Source of the DNA: Nitrospirillum amazonense
Lineage (GTDB): Bacteria; Pseudomonadota; Alphaproteobacteria; Azospirillales; Azospirillaceae
Assembly (NCBI RefSeq): GCF_007828045.1
Contig: NZ_VITN01000025.1
Location: 1 to 64,000, forward strand
Direction of reading: 5' to 3'
Length of the DNA: 64,000 nt
Shown: piece by piece, positions 45,270 to 54,007 of the stretch
How positions within the stretch are numbered: the first letter of the stretch is position 1
Layout of the letters: each line of letters starts with the position of its first letter
The notes under the pieces: model-generated
The model's database searches: none
Told to the model about the DNA's origin: nothing
What the model saw: the letters and a program-made list of their open reading frames with translations, nothing else
Position numbers and translations under genes: made by a program

Positions 45270-45622
45270 ACCTGCGCTTGAACGACACCAAGACGCTGCA
45301 AGCGATCGGCATCCTGGCCGATGTCCTGGACGACCTGTCCGGGCCGGAGCGGCTGGAATGCCTGATGGCGGCCAATGCCCTGCGCCAGGTTCTGGAAACC
45401 CGGTCTGAGAATGCGTTGGTCTTCGCCCGCGAGGCGTTCGAGTCGCTGGAATCGGACGTGCGGCACCAGATCCACACTGACGCCACCGAGGCCGCCATCA
45501 AGGTGGTGGCCGCCACCCGGGCCCAGGGCACCCTGCGCGCCACCCGGGACCGCAAGTCGACCGGCAGCCCCTTCCTGGACGCCATCAACGCCGGCGGCAT
45601 GAAGACCGAGCGCAAGTGGTGA
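45266..45622 (+). CDS. Hypothetical protein, predominantly helical
   Basis: 118 residues from the ATG at 45266 (GGGGAG upstream). Long helical stretches rich in Ala, Leu and Glu (TLQAIGILADVLDDLSGPERLECLMAANALRQVLE) precede a basic C-terminus ending MKTERKW. A longer frame starts at TTG 45158 but lacks a ribosome site. No known family recognised. The gene stands between uvrD (divergent) and the diguanylate cyclase (convergent), with repeat copy 2 just after it. Confidence 0.6.
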   Translation: MNLRLNDTKTLQAIGILADVLDDLSGPERLECLMAANALRQVLETRSENALVFAREAFESLESDVRHQIHTDATEAAIKVVAATRAQGTLRATRDRKSTGSPFLDAINAGGMKTERKW

Positions 45623-45683
45623 TCCAAATGGTGAGCGGGGCCGCCCGCCCCGTCCCCACCACCATATCGTCCTGATGTCGAAG

Positions 45684-45805
45684 GCTCCAACGGAGCGAAG
45701 CGACTAGGCCGCGACGGCGGCCGCCGGAGCCTTTCGGGAAGCGTCAGCGGACTGAAAGGTGAGGATAAGGTAAGCGGGCGGATGCCCGCGCCCGCCGTCT
45801 GAGGG
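45684..45805 (-). repeat. Structured mosaic repeat, copy 2
   Basis: Minus orientation: CCCTCA box complement at 45800-45805, H1 stem GCGGGC/GCCCGC with loop GGAT on plus (45774-45789), H2 CCTTTC/GAAAGG (45730-45759), H3 GGCCGC/GCGGCC with loop GACG on plus (45707-45722), H4 GCTCC/GGAGC (45684-45696). It begins 3 bp after the diguanylate cyclase stop. Confidence 0.75.
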
Positions 45806-45807
45806 CA

Positions 45808-46854
45808 TCAAACAAAAGCCGCTTCGGTATCCACGTGGGCGCGCACTTGGTTACGGCCTTCGTGCTTGGCCATATAAAGCGCCTCGTCCGCGCGCTGGAC
45901 GAAACGGCTCAGCGACTCCCCCGGCTCATACAGCGCCACGCCCACCGACAGGGTGATGTTGCCGATGGCAGCACCCGAGGTGCGCTTGACGATGCGGCGG
46001 TTGGCGATGGTGGCCCGCGTCTTCTCCGCGAAGGCCAGCGCCTCGTCCAGGGTGCATTCCGGCATGATGATAGCGAATTCCTCACCCCCGAAGCGGGCGG
46101 CGGTATCGCGGCCGCGCACGGAGTCCTTCAACGTGCGCCCCACCAGCTTGAGCACCTGGTCGCCCACGACGTGGCCGTGGTTGTCGTTGAACTTCTTGAA
46201 GAAATCGATGTCGATCATCAGCAGGCACAGGGGCCGGCCATCCTCCATGGCGGTAGCGGCGGCCTCGCGCAGGGCCTGGTCGAACTGCTTGCGGTTGGCC
46301 AGGTCCGTCAGGGCATCGGTCATGGCCTCGCGCCGCACGGTGTCCAGGTCGCGGCGCATGGTTTCCAGCTGCTGCGCGCTGTCGCTCAGCTGGGTCTGCA
46401 GGAACTGGTTGCGCACGGCCACGCGTTGCGCCTGTTCCGTCATGGCACGGATGACGCCGCGCAATTGATCCAGGGTGTCGGACAGGTCGACCTGGCCCTG
46501 GAACACCTTCAGGGCCGCGCCGAAATTGCCCACATCATTGCCGGCGGACGCGACGGCGCCGGTGACGCCGGCCAAGGCCTCGGTCAATTTCACGCCGATT
46601 TCCTGGATGGCCTGGATCTCGTCATCGGCGGCGAAGAACTTGTGATAGAGGTCGGCGCAGCGCGCCTCGGTGAAGGGGAGGCCGTTGCTGGCGATGATGT
46701 CCACCGCCCGGGTCAGGTCGGGATAACGGCCGCTACAGTAGGCGTACCAGACGGTGAAGTTGTGCGGGTGCGGGGCCACCGCCTCGGCGCGCATGCGCTC
46801 CATCGCCCGTTGGGCGAGGTGGCTGGCAGCCTGTGGTCCCTCCGCGAAAAGCAC
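45808..46854 (-). CDS. GGDEF-domain diguanylate cyclase, soluble
   Basis: 348 residues. The C-terminal GGDEF domain (about 180-340) has an intact active site ARFGGEEFAIIM and, five residues earlier, RGRD, a canonical RxxD inhibitory site, so it should make c-di-GMP and be product-inhibited. The N-terminal 180 residues are helical with a coiled-coil lead-in (NQFLQTQLSDSAQQLETMRRDLDTVRREAMTD) and the motif HPHNFTVWYAYCSGRYPDLTRAVD, seen in other alphaproteobacterial GGDEF proteins with no named domain. No membrane segment. Confidence 0.9.
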   Translation of the reverse strand: MLFAEGPQAASHLAQRAMERMRAEAVAPHPHNFTVWYAYCSGRYPDLTRAVDIIASNGLPFTEARCADLYHKFFAADDEIQAIQEIGVKLTEALAGVTGAVASAGNDVGNFGAALKVFQGQVDLSDTLDQLRGVIRAMTEQAQRVAVRNQFLQTQLSDSAQQLETMRRDLDTVRREAMTDALTDLANRKQFDQALREAAATAMEDGRPLCLLMIDIDFFKKFNDNHGHVVGDQVLKLVGRTLKDSVRGRDTAARFGGEEFAIIMPECTLDEALAFAEKTRATIANRRIVKRTSGAAIGNITLSVGVALYEPGESLSRFVQRADEALYMAKHEGRNQVRAHVDTEAAFV

Positions 46855-47196
46855 GTGCTCTCCCTACGCCATCTGGTCCGGGGCGCGTTCCACAGCCCCC
46901 CATGCGGGCTGGGCGGTTCTCGGTTCGCTACCCCTAAAGGTAGCCTTTTTCAGGACGGCCGCCCGCCGCCCCTACCCCGTAAGAATAAGTCACAAACAGC
47001 GGAGATGGAAACGACGGAAAATCGGAAAGAGTCGCCATATCCGAAATTGTTCGTTGCCTCCGAAGCGGCATCCCCCAAGGGCGCACTCAAAAAAGCGTGT
47101 GGCGCCCGCAAACAAACAGGCCCGCGCCTGAGGGTGCATCCCCCGCGCGGGCCCGCGAATACAAGGGCGACTCTTGACCGAGCCGCCGCAACCTTA
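46855..47196. other. 342-bp region upstream of the diguanylate cyclase
   Basis: No gene. Contains a small hairpin (CTACC-CCTAAA-GGTAG, 46928-46943) and must hold the cyclase promoter; no confident boxes found. Confidence 0.4.
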
Positions 47197-47544
47197 TCAG
47201 GCGGAGGTGATCGCCCGCTCGACCAGCTGGCCCAGGTGCTGGGTGCGCTTGGTCAGGCTCTGCAGCACGGCGGAGATTTCCGCGGTGGCGGCGGCGGTCT
47301 GGCCCGACAGGTTCTTCACTTCGCCGGCGACGACGGCGAAGCCCTTGCCCGCCTCGCCCGCGCGGGCGGCTTCGATGGTGGCGTTCAGGGCCAGCAGGTT
47401 GGTCTGCTTGGCGATGGCATCAATCTGCTGGGCGACGGTGCCCACCTTTTCGATCTCGGCGCGCAGGCCTTCCAGTTCCCGGCTGATTTCCTGGAGGGCG
47501 GAGGACAACTCGGTCTTCGACAGACTGGTGGGCGTGGAGCTCAT
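47197..47544 (-). CDS. Mini chemoreceptor: free-standing MCP signalling-tip protein
   Basis: 115 residues from the ATG at 47544 ([18 protein letters not shown]). Almost the whole protein is one antiparallel coiled-coil hairpin of the methyl-accepting type: [48 protein letters not shown]. The conserved E(A)ARAGE tip that contacts CheA/CheW is intact. There is no ligand domain, membrane segment or HAMP, and the methylation helices are almost absent. It may modulate array signalling or act with an unknown sensor. Similar short soluble proteins occur in other alphaproteobacteria. Confidence 0.85.
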   Translation of the reverse strand: MSSTPTSLSKTELSSALQEISRELEGLRAEIEKVGTVAQQIDAIAKQTNLLALNATIEAARAGEAGKGFAVVAGEVKNLSGQTAAATAEISAVLQSLTKRTQHLGQLVERAITSA

Positions 47545-47753
47545 CGATGGCACCTGAGGTTGATTAGGGTGTCGCTGGATCGGTGGCCGGGAATGATGGC
47601 CGGGTGTCCCCTGCCGGGACGGCCCCACCCGGTGCCTTCTAATACCACAGAAGAACAGGGGCCGGGACGCACAAAATCAACCCTTGCGCATATCGCCGGA
47701 TTTATTTGGTTCGGTTCCGAAACAATCCTGACGCGAAGCTGTGGGCATAAGAA

Positions 47754-47785
47754 AAGGCCACCCCTGGTCCCCCGGGGGTGGCCTT
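47754..47785 (-). terminator. Terminator after serA
   Basis: AAGGCCACCCC (47754-47764) pairs with GGGGTGGCCTT (47775-47785), T-rich on the minus strand beyond it. 25 bp after the serA stop. Confidence 0.85.
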
Positions 47786-47809
47786 CCTGATCATGACGCG
47801 GGTTCGGCC

Positions 47810-49393
47810 TCAGGCTTGGAAGCGCAGGGCCTTGGCGCGGACCACGCTGGGCAGGCTTTGGATGCGTTCCAGCAGCCCGTCCGCCACCTCCTGGTCCACC
47901 GACACCAGGGCGATGGCGTTGGCGCCGGCCTCGGTGCGGCCCAGGTGGAAGGTGGCGATGTTGACGCCGGCGTCGCCCAGGGTGGTGCCCAGCTTGCCGA
48001 TGAAGCCGGGCTTGTCCTCGTTGCGGATGAACAGCATGTGCTCGCTCAGTTCCGCCTCGACCGGCACTTCCTCGATCTGCACGATGCGGGGCTTCTCGCC
48101 GCCGAACAGGGTGCCGGCCACGGTGCGGGTCGCCCGCTCGGTCTGCACCACCACGCGGATCAAGGTCTGATAGTCGGCGGCGTCATCCCGCTTGGTCTCC
48201 GCCACCTTGATGTCCCGCTCACGGGCGATGACGGGGGCGTTGACCATATTGACCGACGCCAGCAGGGGCGACAGCAGGCCCATGAGGACGATGGCGGTCA
48301 GCGGACGGGTGTTCAGGTCGGCGACCTGGCCCTCATACTCCACCGTCACCGACTTCAGGCCGGTCTCGGTGATCTGGCCGGCAAAGCCGCCCAGCTGCTC
48401 GGCCAGCTTCATGTAGGGCTTCAGCTTGGGCGCGTCCTCGGCCGAGACCGAGGGCATGTTCAGCGCGTTGACCACGGCACCGGTGACCAGGAAGTCGGAC
48501 ATCTGCTCGGCCACCTGCAGGGCCACGTTCTCCTGCGCCTCGGTGGTGGAGGCGCCCAGGTGCGGCGTGCAGATGATCTTCTCGTTGCCGAACAGGATGC
48601 TTTCCTTGGCCGGCTCTTCCGCGAACACGTCCAGGGCGGCGCCGGCGACATGGCCGCTGTCCAGCGCCGCCTTCAGGTCGGCCTCGACGATCAGGCCGCC
48701 GCGGGCGCAGTTGATGATGCGCACGCCCGGCTTGGTCTTGGCCAGGGCCTTGGCGTCCAGGACGTTGCGGGTGGCGTCGGTCAGCGGCGTGTGCAGGGTG
48801 ATGAAGTCGGCGCGGCGCAGCAGTTCGTCCAGCTCCACCTTCTCCACGCCCAAATCCTGGGCGCGCTCGGCCGACAGGAAGGGGTCGAAGGCGACGACGC
48901 GCATCTTCAGGCCCACGGCGCGGTCGGCGACGATGGAGCCGATGTTGCCGCAGCCGATGACACCCAGGGTCTTGCCGTACAGCTCGACACCCATGAAGCG
49001 GTTCTTTTCCCACTTGCCGGCATGGGTGGAGGTGTTGGCGGCCGGGATTTCACGGGCCAGCGCGAACATCATGGCGATGGCGTGCTCGGCGGTGGTGATG
49101 GAATTGCCGAACGGGGTGTTCATGACCACCACGCCGCTGGCGGTGGCGGCGGGCACGTCCACGTTGTCGACGCCGATGCCGGCGCGGCCGACCACCTTCA
49201 GGTTGGTGGCGACGGCCAGCACTTCCTTGGTGACCTTGGTGGATGAGCGGATGGCCAGGCCATCGTACTTGCCGATGATGGCCTTCAGCTCATCGGGCTT
49301 CAGGCCGGTGATGACATCGACCTCGACGCCGCGCTCCTTGAAAATCTCGACGGCGCGGGGGCTCAGGCTGTCCGAAATGAGAACCTTGGGCAT
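47810..49393 (-). CDS. serA: D-3-phosphoglycerate dehydrogenase (long form)
   Basis: 527 residues, the long form with an intervening ASB domain. It oxidises 3-phosphoglycerate in the first step of serine synthesis. NAD-binding LGVIGCGNIGSIVADRA, active-site Arg in INCARGGLIVEADL, Glu in LDVFAEEPA, and His in PHLGASTTEAQENV are present. The C-terminal ACT domain (about 452-527, HMLFIRNEDKPGFIGKLG) is the site of serine inhibition. It follows serC on the same strand after 114 bp, the standard alphaproteobacterial serC-serA order. Confidence 0.96.
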   Translation of the reverse strand: MPKVLISDSLSPRAVEIFKERGVEVDVITGLKPDELKAIIGKYDGLAIRSSTKVTKEVLAVATNLKVVGRAGIGVDNVDVPAATASGVVVMNTPFGNSITTAEHAIAMMFALAREIPAANTSTHAGKWEKNRFMGVELYGKTLGVIGCGNIGSIVADRAVGLKMRVVAFDPFLSAERAQDLGVEKVELDELLRRADFITLHTPLTDATRNVLDAKALAKTKPGVRIINCARGGLIVEADLKAALDSGHVAGAALDVFAEEPAKESILFGNEKIICTPHLGASTTEAQENVALQVAEQMSDFLVTGAVVNALNMPSVSAEDAPKLKPYMKLAEQLGGFAGQITETGLKSVTVEYEGQVADLNTRPLTAIVLMGLLSPLLASVNMVNAPVIARERDIKVAETKRDDAADYQTLIRVVVQTERATRTVAGTLFGGEKPRIVQIEEVPVEAELSEHMLFIRNEDKPGFIGKLGTTLGDAGVNIATFHLGRTEAGANAIALVSVDQEVADGLLERIQSLPSVVRAKALRFQA

Positions 49394-49507
49394 GGCTCTG
49401 CGATCCTTCTGCAGGATGGGCCGGCGCCGCCCCCGGATGGACTCCGGGTGTTCAGGGCGGCGCCAGGCCGTATGTCGGGAAAGGCGTGTAAGACGCTAAG
49501 GCTCGGC

Positions 49508-50677
49508 TCAGGCGACCAGTTCGGCCGCGACCGTGGCGTAGGCCCAATCGATCCAGGGCAGCAGCGCCTGGACGTCGGACCGCTCCACCGTGGCGCCGCC
49601 CCAAATGCGCAGGCCGGGCGGGGCGTCGCGGTAGGCGCCGGCGTCCAGCGCCACGCCTTCCTTTTCCAGCAGGGACGCCACCTTCTTCGCCACCTCAGCC
49701 TGGACTTCCGGCGTCTGGCCGGCCAGCTTCGGGTCGGCGAACTTCAGACAGATGGAGGTGCAGGAGCGGGTGGCGGGCACCTCGGCCAGGAAGGCCGCGG
49801 TGGTGCCGGCGGCAACCCAATCGGCCACGGCGGCCAGGTTGCTTTCGGACCGTTCGATCAGGCCCTTCAGGCCGCCCACGGACTCGGCCCAGCGCAGGCC
49901 GTCCAGAGCATCTTCCACCGCCAGCATGGACGGGGTGTTGATGGTCTCGCCCTTGAAGATGCCTTCGACGATCTTGCCGTCCTTGGTCATGCGGAAGATC
50001 TTGGGCAGCGGCCAGGCCGGCTTGTAGCTTTCCAGGCGGGCGACGGCGCGAGGGCTCAGCACCAGCATGCCGTGGGCCGCCTCACCACCCAGCACCTTCT
50101 GCCAGGACCAGGTGACGACATCCAGCTTGTCCCAGGGCAGGTCCATGGCAAACGCGGCGGAGGTCGCGTCGCAGATGGCCAGGCCTTCGCGGTCGGCCGC
50201 GATCCAGTCACCATCGGGCACGCGCACGCCGGAGGTGGTGCCGTTCCAGGTGAAGACCACGTCGTTCTTGAAGTCGACCTGCGCCAGGTCGGGCAGCTTG
50301 CCGTAGCCGGCGGTGAAGGTGCGGGCGTCGGCCAGCTTCAGCTGCTTCACGACGTCGGTCACCCAATCCTTGCCGAAGCTTTCCCAGGCGACCATGTCGA
50401 CGCCCCGGGCGCCCAGCAGCGACCACAGGGCCATTTCCACGGCGCCGGTGTCGGAGGCCGGGACGATACCGATGCGGTAGTCGGCCGGGATGTTCAGCAG
50501 GGCACGGCTGCGGTCGATGACCTCTTGCAGCTTGGCCTTGCCGGGCTTGGACCGGTGCGAGCGGCCCACCAGGGCACCCTTCAAGGCTTCCAGCGTCCAA
50601 CCCGGACGCTTGGCGCAAGGACCAGAGGAGAAATTCGGATTCGACGGCCGGCTCTCGGGCTTCGGCGGTACGGTCAT
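49508..50677 (-). CDS. serC: Phosphoserine aminotransferase
   Basis: 389 residues. PLP enzyme that converts 3-phosphohydroxypyruvate to phosphoserine, second step of serine synthesis; also serves vitamin B6 synthesis. The PLP lysine is in [18 protein letters not shown]; the C-terminal [10 protein letters not shown] is typical. It belongs to the Methanosarcina/alphaproteobacterial type (start [27 protein letters not shown]). A promoter and 5' hairpin precede it. Confidence 0.95.
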   Translation of the reverse strand: MTVPPKPESRPSNPNFSSGPCAKRPGWTLEALKGALVGRSHRSKPGKAKLQEVIDRSRALLNIPADYRIGIVPASDTGAVEMALWSLLGARGVDMVAWESFGKDWVTDVVKQLKLADARTFTAGYGKLPDLAQVDFKNDVVFTWNGTTSGVRVPDGDWIAADREGLAICDATSAAFAMDLPWDKLDVVTWSWQKVLGGEAAHGMLVLSPRAVARLESYKPAWPLPKIFRMTKDGKIVEGIFKGETINTPSMLAVEDALDGLRWAESVGGLKGLIERSESNLAAVADWVAAGTTAAFLAEVPATRSCTSICLKFADPKLAGQTPEVQAEVAKKVASLLEKEGVALDAGAYRDAPPGLRIWGGATVERSDVQALLPWIDWAYATVAAELVA

Positions 50678-50702
50678 GATGCTATTCCTTGCAGAATAGT
50701 TG

Positions 50703-50762
50703 CGCCTCGTTGGGGAGGCGTGTCCCGCCGCGGACCTTATGGGCGCCGCGCAAGAACGTCAA
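50703..50762 (-). promoter_or_regulatory. serC promoter and leader hairpin
   Basis: Minus strand: TTGACG (50757-50762), 17 bp, TAAGGT (50734-50739), predicted start about 50727. The 50-nt leader holds a strong hairpin CGCCTC-N6-GAGGCG (50703-50720), about 25 nt before the ATG. The place and the hairpin recall the serC leader motif reported in alphaproteobacteria; identity is not proven. Confidence 0.5.
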
Positions 50763-50846
50763 TCATGACGGCATGGCGGCGACACATTGCTGCCATGCCA
50801 GAACGCATCGCGAAACATCCTTTCGAATAAGATGCCCGACCTACCA

Positions 50847-50973
50847 GCAGCATGGGCTGCACCCAGGCCGCCATAGGACGCGACCGCGTCCGCCGGACCT
50901 TTTCGGGGGACACAGTGGACCGAAAAGGGAGGATCAGCCAAGCCGCCGGATGGCGGCGCCCGGCGCCTGAGGG
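50847..50973 (-). repeat. Structured mosaic repeat, copy 3
   Basis: Minus orientation: box complement TGAGGG at 50968-50973, H1 GCCGCC/GGCGGC with loop GGAT on plus (50942-50957), H2 CCTTTTCGG/CCGAAAAGG (50898-50928), H3 GGACGC/GCGTCC with loop GACC (50876-50891), H4 GCAGC/GCTGC (50847-50860). It begins 10 bp beyond the stop of the gene ending at 50983. Confidence 0.8.
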
Positions 50974-50982
50974 ACCAGGAAA

Positions 50983-52719
50983 CTAAGCCGCCGCGTGGGG
51001 AATCAGGGCCGGGGGAACCAGCCGGCTCGCCGCCAAATTCTCACACAGCTTGAAATAGTTGTCCCGCCGCTCCGTGGCGCTCTCGAATCGCTCCAGGTAG
51101 TTCAGGATGAACTCCGGCCGGCGCAGGGCGGTGGTCAGCGTCTCGCTGGCGAAGGTGCGGGCCCTACCCTCCGGCAGGCCGCCACAGGTGTTGATCAGGG
51201 CCAGCATGCGGTCGGCGAAGCCCATGGCCTGGTTGCCGACGATCTCCGTCCGCACCGTCTCGAACAGGGCGCTGTCCAGGATGTCCAGCATCTCCCGCTT
51301 GGAGGTTTCCGGCAGGCCGGCGTTCTGGATGCGGTCGGACAGTTCGCTCAGCGGCTGGATGATGTCCATGCGCCGATTCTGGCAGCCCATGTCCCAGACG
51401 ATGTCGTCCGGCACGATGAGGGAGCGCAGGTAGGGCGCCAGCTTGGCCTTGGCCTGGCGGCCCGGCGCCATGTTCACCAGGCTCAGGATCAGGTTGATCT
51501 TGGAATAGGTGCCGCGGGCCAGGGCCATGACATCCGACATGGCTTCCGGCTGGATCAGCTTGTCGGCGCGCAGCGCGATGGCTTCCTGGATTTCCTCGTC
51601 ATTCACCAGGGCGGGTGCCGTGACCTTCAGATGGTCCTGGATGCGCACCAGGGCGCGCAATTCGTCCTGAATGTTGCGCTCGCCATGGAACGGCAGGCGG
51701 GCGTGCAGGTGGCGCAGCAGGCCCAGGCGCAGCTCCGCCAGCGTGCGCGGCAGCACACCCTGCGCCAGCAGTTCCGACAGGGTGATGACGCCCGGCAGGT
51801 GGCTGCCGGCGGCGTCCATCTCCACCTTGCCCAGCTTGCCGACGTACAGGTTGATGGCGTTCAGCACCAGTTCGATGCGGTCGGCCTCCTTCCCCACCAG
51901 CTCCCGCAAAGCCAGGGAGGAGCCCATGATCTCGGCGGCGATGCTGTCGATGATGCGCATCTCGCGCACCGTCAGCTCGGGGCTGAACAGGCGGAACAGC
52001 CGGTCCAGCTTTTCCATCCACGTCTTGCAGCCGGCAAGATAGGCGGCGGTGGCGCGATAGAGGCCGGGGATGGGGTCCGCCCCGCCGGCGGCCAGCTTGT
52101 CCGACAACGCCTTCAGGCCGCCCGGCACCAGCGGCGGCACGGGGTTGCCCTTGGCCTTGGCCAACAGACGGCTGAGGCCGTCGTCCACCATGGCCATCAG
52201 TTCCTTCATGCGCGACACGGCGCTTTGCTGGCTGCCGCGCACCTGCTGGCTGGCCAGGCGTTGCAGCGCGCCCTGGACCAGCGTGCCGGCGTTGTCCAGC
52301 GCGCGGGCCGCCACCTCGTAATACAGCACTTCCAGCGGGGTCACGCGCACATCGTCCAGATAGCGGGCGAACAGGCCACGGATGACCTGCCGCTGGACGT
52401 CGCCGGTGAAATCCTCCGGCTTGTCGCACCAGGAGGCGTCGCGACCGGGGTTGGCGATCTGCAGCGGGTCGGTTTCCGCCACACCGGGACGCAAGCGCTT
52501 GCGCACGGTGATGTGGTTCTTGAAGTCGTGATCCAGATAATCACGGCGGCGCACGATGCGCACGCCATCGACCTCCTTGCGGTCGATCAGCAGGGCCGCC
52601 GCCGGCTCAATCTGCCGCAGGTCAGGCCCTTCCTTGACCAGAAGCCACTGGTCATTGTGCAGGCTGTGCAGCTCGAACGCGGTTTTCACCGTTCCGACCA
52701 GTTGCTGATGCCTTTCCAC
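50983..52719 (-). CDS. Large protein of unknown function
   Basis: 578 residues, start GTG at 52719. I do not recognise a domain. It opens with a beta-rich stretch (LHSLHNDQWLLVKEGPDLRQIEPAAALLIDRKEVDGVRIVRRRDY, about 18-62) and continues as a long, mostly helical protein with many Leu, Ala and charged residues; no membrane segment, signal peptide or repeats. The tail has a basic, aromatic ESATERRDNYFKLCENL. Codon use matches the core genome, so it is likely a lineage-conserved gene. It stands alone, with no functional hint from neighbours. Confidence 0.85.
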   Translation of the reverse strand: MERHQQLVGTVKTAFELHSLHNDQWLLVKEGPDLRQIEPAAALLIDRKEVDGVRIVRRRDYLDHDFKNHITVRKRLRPGVAETDPLQIANPGRDASWCDKPEDFTGDVQRQVIRGLFARYLDDVRVTPLEVLYYEVAARALDNAGTLVQGALQRLASQQVRGSQQSAVSRMKELMAMVDDGLSRLLAKAKGNPVPPLVPGGLKALSDKLAAGGADPIPGLYRATAAYLAGCKTWMEKLDRLFRLFSPELTVREMRIIDSIAAEIMGSSLALRELVGKEADRIELVLNAINLYVGKLGKVEMDAAGSHLPGVITLSELLAQGVLPRTLAELRLGLLRHLHARLPFHGERNIQDELRALVRIQDHLKVTAPALVNDEEIQEAIALRADKLIQPEAMSDVMALARGTYSKINLILSLVNMAPGRQAKAKLAPYLRSLIVPDDIVWDMGCQNRRMDIIQPLSELSDRIQNAGLPETSKREMLDILDSALFETVRTEIVGNQAMGFADRMLALINTCGGLPEGRARTFASETLTTALRRPEFILNYLERFESATERRDNYFKLCENLAASRLVPPALIPHAAA

Positions 52720-53074
52720 CGGGACCCTGGCTCCAACGAATAGCTGGGCTCGGCCGTAGTGTTAATACAGCTTGAACGCCCGGTTTTATGAATGCGTCGC
52801 GCATCATCCCGCATCCACAGGGCCGGGTAAACGGCTATGTCGGCAACCACCCCTTCCGTAACCGGCATGCCGGCGAAAAACGGAGGAATTTCGCACCCTG
52901 TGGTCGGGGTCACCCGGAGCGGAAGGGTCAAACCATCGGTTGGGGGCAGACCGACCGATGCCATACCCCTTCCGACTCCGAAGCATTCGGGCATCCTCCC
53001 CAAAAGGTGGGGGCCGGATCAATCGGCTGAATGGCATAGGCCGCTTCCCCGCGCAGTGAGAAGCGGACCCACGG
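52720..53074. other. 355-bp gene-free region
   Basis: No coding frame with family resemblance. It contains a hairpin CATCGGT/ACCGATG (about 52931-52962), possibly a weak terminator for the convergent side, and the promoter of the 578-residue protein's gene. Confidence 0.45.
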
Positions 53075-53881
53075 TCAGATGTGGATGTGCCCCTCCAGGA
53101 ACAGGACCGCGTCGCCGCCGATGCGCACACGGTCGCCGTCCAGCCGGCAGCTAAGCGTTCCGCCCCGCCGCGATACCTGGCGGGCGGACAGCCGGTCGGC
53201 ACCCAGGCGATGCGCCCAATAGGGGATGAGGGTGCAATGGGCCGACCCCGTCACCGGGTCTTCCGGCACGCCCTTGGCCGGCGCGAAGAAGCGGGAGACG
53301 AAATCCACGCCCGGCTCGTCCCCCGGCGCGGTGACGATGACGGCGAAACGGTCGATGCCCAGCAGGCCGGCCATGTCGGGGGTCAAGGCGCGCACGGCGG
53401 CGGCATCGTCGTAGACCACCAGGTAATCCCGTGCCGCCAGGATGGCGGCGGGCGCCGGCCCGCCCAGGGCCGCGACCAGGCCCTCATGCACCCTGTCCGG
53501 GGTCTGAGGCGGGCGGGCGGGAAAGTCCAGGGTCAACCGCCCCTCCTCCCGCGCCACGGTCAGCAAGCCGGCCTTCTGGGTGCGGAACACCACGCGCTCC
53601 GTGCCCGGGTGCAGGATGTTCATCATCAGGTGGGCGGTGGCCAGGGTGGCGTGGCCGCACAAATCCACCTCCACCGCCGGGGTGAACCAGCGCAGGCCCC
53701 AGGCGCCGTCGTCCTGCGGCCCCGGCGGCACGAAGAAGGCCGTCTCCGACAGGTTGTTCTCCATGGCGATGGCCTGCAGCGCCGCATCCGGGAGCCAGGC
53801 GTCCAGCGGCACCACGGCGGCGGGGTTGCCGCCGAACGCGGCGCTGGTGAAGGCGTCGATCTGATAGATGGGCAGGCGCAT
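53075..53881 (-). CDS. PhzF-family isomerase-like protein
   Basis: 268 residues from the ATG at 53881, with GGAGG 8 bp upstream. Diaminopimelate-epimerase-like fold: start MRLPIYQIDAFTSAAFGGNPAAV, catalytic Glu in NNLSETAFF, LCGHATLATAH, then GVPEDPVTGSAHCTLIPYW. The family includes the phenazine enzyme PhzF and many housekeeping members of unknown substrate. No phenazine genes are near. Divergent from a MocR regulator, likely its controller. Confidence 0.88.
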   Translation of the reverse strand: MRLPIYQIDAFTSAAFGGNPAAVVPLDAWLPDAALQAIAMENNLSETAFFVPPGPQDDGAWGLRWFTPAVEVDLCGHATLATAHLMMNILHPGTERVVFRTQKAGLLTVAREEGRLTLDFPARPPQTPDRVHEGLVAALGGPAPAAILAARDYLVVYDDAAAVRALTPDMAGLLGIDRFAVIVTAPGDEPGVDFVSRFFAPAKGVPEDPVTGSAHCTLIPYWAHRLGADRLSARQVSRRGGTLSCRLDGDRVRIGGDAVLFLEGHIHI

Positions 53882-53936
53882 GGCGGAACCTCCTCCGGCA
53901 GGGCGGCAATGACAGTGTCGACGCGTGAAGGCGGAT

Positions 53937-54007
53937 GACAATGGGGACAATTCCGGAATAGAACAGAGACACTTCTTCATCAATGCCGATATTGTCGCCA
54001 TGACAAT
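53937..54007. promoter_or_regulatory. MocR operator candidates (GACAAT boxes)
   Basis: GACAAT occurs twice in direct orientation with 9-bp spacing (53937-53942, 53946-53951) and again as the inverted repeat ATTGTC-N5-GACAAT (53991-54007), whose spacer contains the MocR start codon. Direct plus inverted boxes are usual for MocR proteins. Confidence 0.55.

Noticed and set aside
47197-47544. The chemoreceptor-like gene as a truncated pseudogene
   Set aside because: It has its own start, a tidy N-terminus, a normal stop and no receptor remnants upstream in any frame.
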